From DASZHJ01 sp035507155 (GTDB lineage: Bacteria; Pseudomonadota; Alphaproteobacteria; ATCC43930; CGMCC-115725): a stretch of DNA of 13,066 nt. Below are positions 12,417 to 13,066 of the stretch, piece after piece; the first letter of the stretch is position 1, and each line of letters starts with the position of its first letter. The notes beneath the pieces were generated by a model. The model saw nothing but the letters and a program-made list of their open reading frames with translations, did not search any database and was not told the origin of the DNA. The translations under genes and the position numbers were made by a program. The stretch covers positions 1-13,066 of the forward strand of contig DATJOK010000043.1 of the NCBI GenBank assembly GCA_035507155.1. Reading direction: 5' to 3'.

Positions 12417-13066
12417 ATGACCGCATCGGCATCGCCTGTCGCGGCGGCAAGCGGCGCGCTCCTCGCCGTCAACAACATCGAGGTGATCTACAACCGGGTC
12501 ATCCTGGTGCTGAAAGGCGTCTCGCTGGAGGTCCCCGAGGGCGGCATCGTCGCCCTCCTCGGGGCCAACGGCGCCGGCAAGACGACGACGCTCAAGGCGA
12601 TCTCCAACCTGCTGCGCGGCGAACGCGGCGAGGTGACCAAGGGGAGCGTCGCGCTGGGCGGCGAGCGCGTCGATCGCCTGACCCCCAACGATCTGGTGAA
12701 GCGCGGCGTCATCCAGGTGATGGAGGGCCGGCACTGCTTCGGCCACCTCACCGTCGAGGAGAACCTGCTCACCGGCGCCTTCACCCGCGCCGACGGCCGC
12801 ACCGCGACGCGGGCCGACCTCGAGAAGGTCTACGACTTCTTCCCGCGGCTCCGCGAGCGGCGGCAGAGCCTCGCCGGCTACATCTCGGGCGGCGAGCAGC
12901 AGATGACGGCGATCGGGCGCGCGCTGATGGCGCGGCCGAAGATGATCCTGCTGGACGAGCCCTCCATGGGCCTGGCGCCGCAGATCGTCGAGGAGATCTA
13001 CGAGATCGTCCGCCGCTTGAACCGCGAGACCCGGGTGAGCTTCCTGCTCGCCGAGCAGAACACCAA
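12417..13066 (+). CDS. livF: Liv/HAAT-type ABC transporter ATP-binding protein (LivF-like), 3' end missing
   Basis: 216 codons are visible; the gene runs off the right edge, probably 20-40 residues short of the normal end. Walker A GANGAGKTT is at 49-57 (Lys55), the signature ISGGEQQ at 156-162, and Walker B MILLDEPSMGLAP has Asp180-Glu181. VIQVMEGRHCFGHLTVEENL is the LivF-type Q-loop region, and LLAEQN near the edge has Gln in place of the switch His, which is normal for LivF. It pairs with LivG as the ATPase heterodimer. A 16-residue alanine/serine-rich leader precedes the core. Start ATG 12417 is preceded by GAGGGG (12403-12408, 8 nt) and lies 25 bp after the livK stop, so it is co-transcribed with livK. 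Confidence 0.94.
   Translation, partial: MTASASPVAAASGALLAVNNIEVIYNRVILVLKGVSLEVPEGGIVALLGANGAGKTTTLKAISNLLRGERGEVTKGSVALGGERVDRLTPNDLVKRGVIQVMEGRHCFGHLTVEENLLTGAFTRADGRTATRADLEKVYDFFPRLRERRQSLAGYISGGEQQMTAIGRALMARPKMILLDEPSMGLAPQIVEEIYEIVRRLNRETRVSFLLAEQNT

Overview
The window is a very GC-rich, gene-dense stretch of bacterial chromosome. Third codon positions are strongly G/C, which is why long antisense shadow frames occur. Gene families and style suggest an alphaproteobacterium, possibly of the Rhodospirillales/Rhizobiales type. This is an inference from gene content, the Liv-type operon and the CCCTCCCCC intergenic palindromes; no rRNA or other phylogenetic marker is present to fix the lineage. 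I see no tRNA or rRNA gene, IS element, phage gene or CRISPR array.

Left half (1-5730) holds unrelated housekeeping and accessory genes. They are the 3' end of a calcineurin-type metallophosphoesterase (cut by the window edge), a convergent SAM-dependent methyltransferase ending 6 bp from it, a TauD/TfdA-family Fe(II)/2-oxoglutarate dioxygenase, a luciferase-like (LLM) flavin/F420 oxidoreductase 49 bp downstream and perhaps co-transcribed, glutaminyl-tRNA synthetase (glnS), and an HD-domain protein with a full set of dinuclear-metal ligands.

Right half (5902 to the window end) is one functional cluster: a 670-residue acyl-CoA synthetase (AMP-forming) followed by a complete Liv/HAAT-type ABC importer in the order ATPase (livG), permease (livH), permease (livM), periplasmic binding protein (livK) and ATPase (livF, cut by the right edge). 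Gene spacing is tight from livG to livM (ATGA-type contact, then 4 bp). A CoA ligase in such an operon suggests that the imported substrate is a carboxylic acid trapped and activated as a CoA thioester, rather than leucine/isoleucine/valine. The lineage-typical gene names are therefore structural labels, not substrate claims.

Two interruptions stand out in the cluster. Between ligase and livG is a 178-bp gap with a C-rich direct repeat, two GC-only hairpins and a G-quadruplex-type motif close to the livG start. Between livM and livK is a 132-bp gap with a hairpin and a weak promoter-like pair. Both could set different expression levels for ligase, membrane complex and binding protein. Nothing in the window is clearly a wholly new system; the strongest leads are the ligase-importer cluster, its intergenic structure element, and the unassigned HD-domain metalloenzyme.
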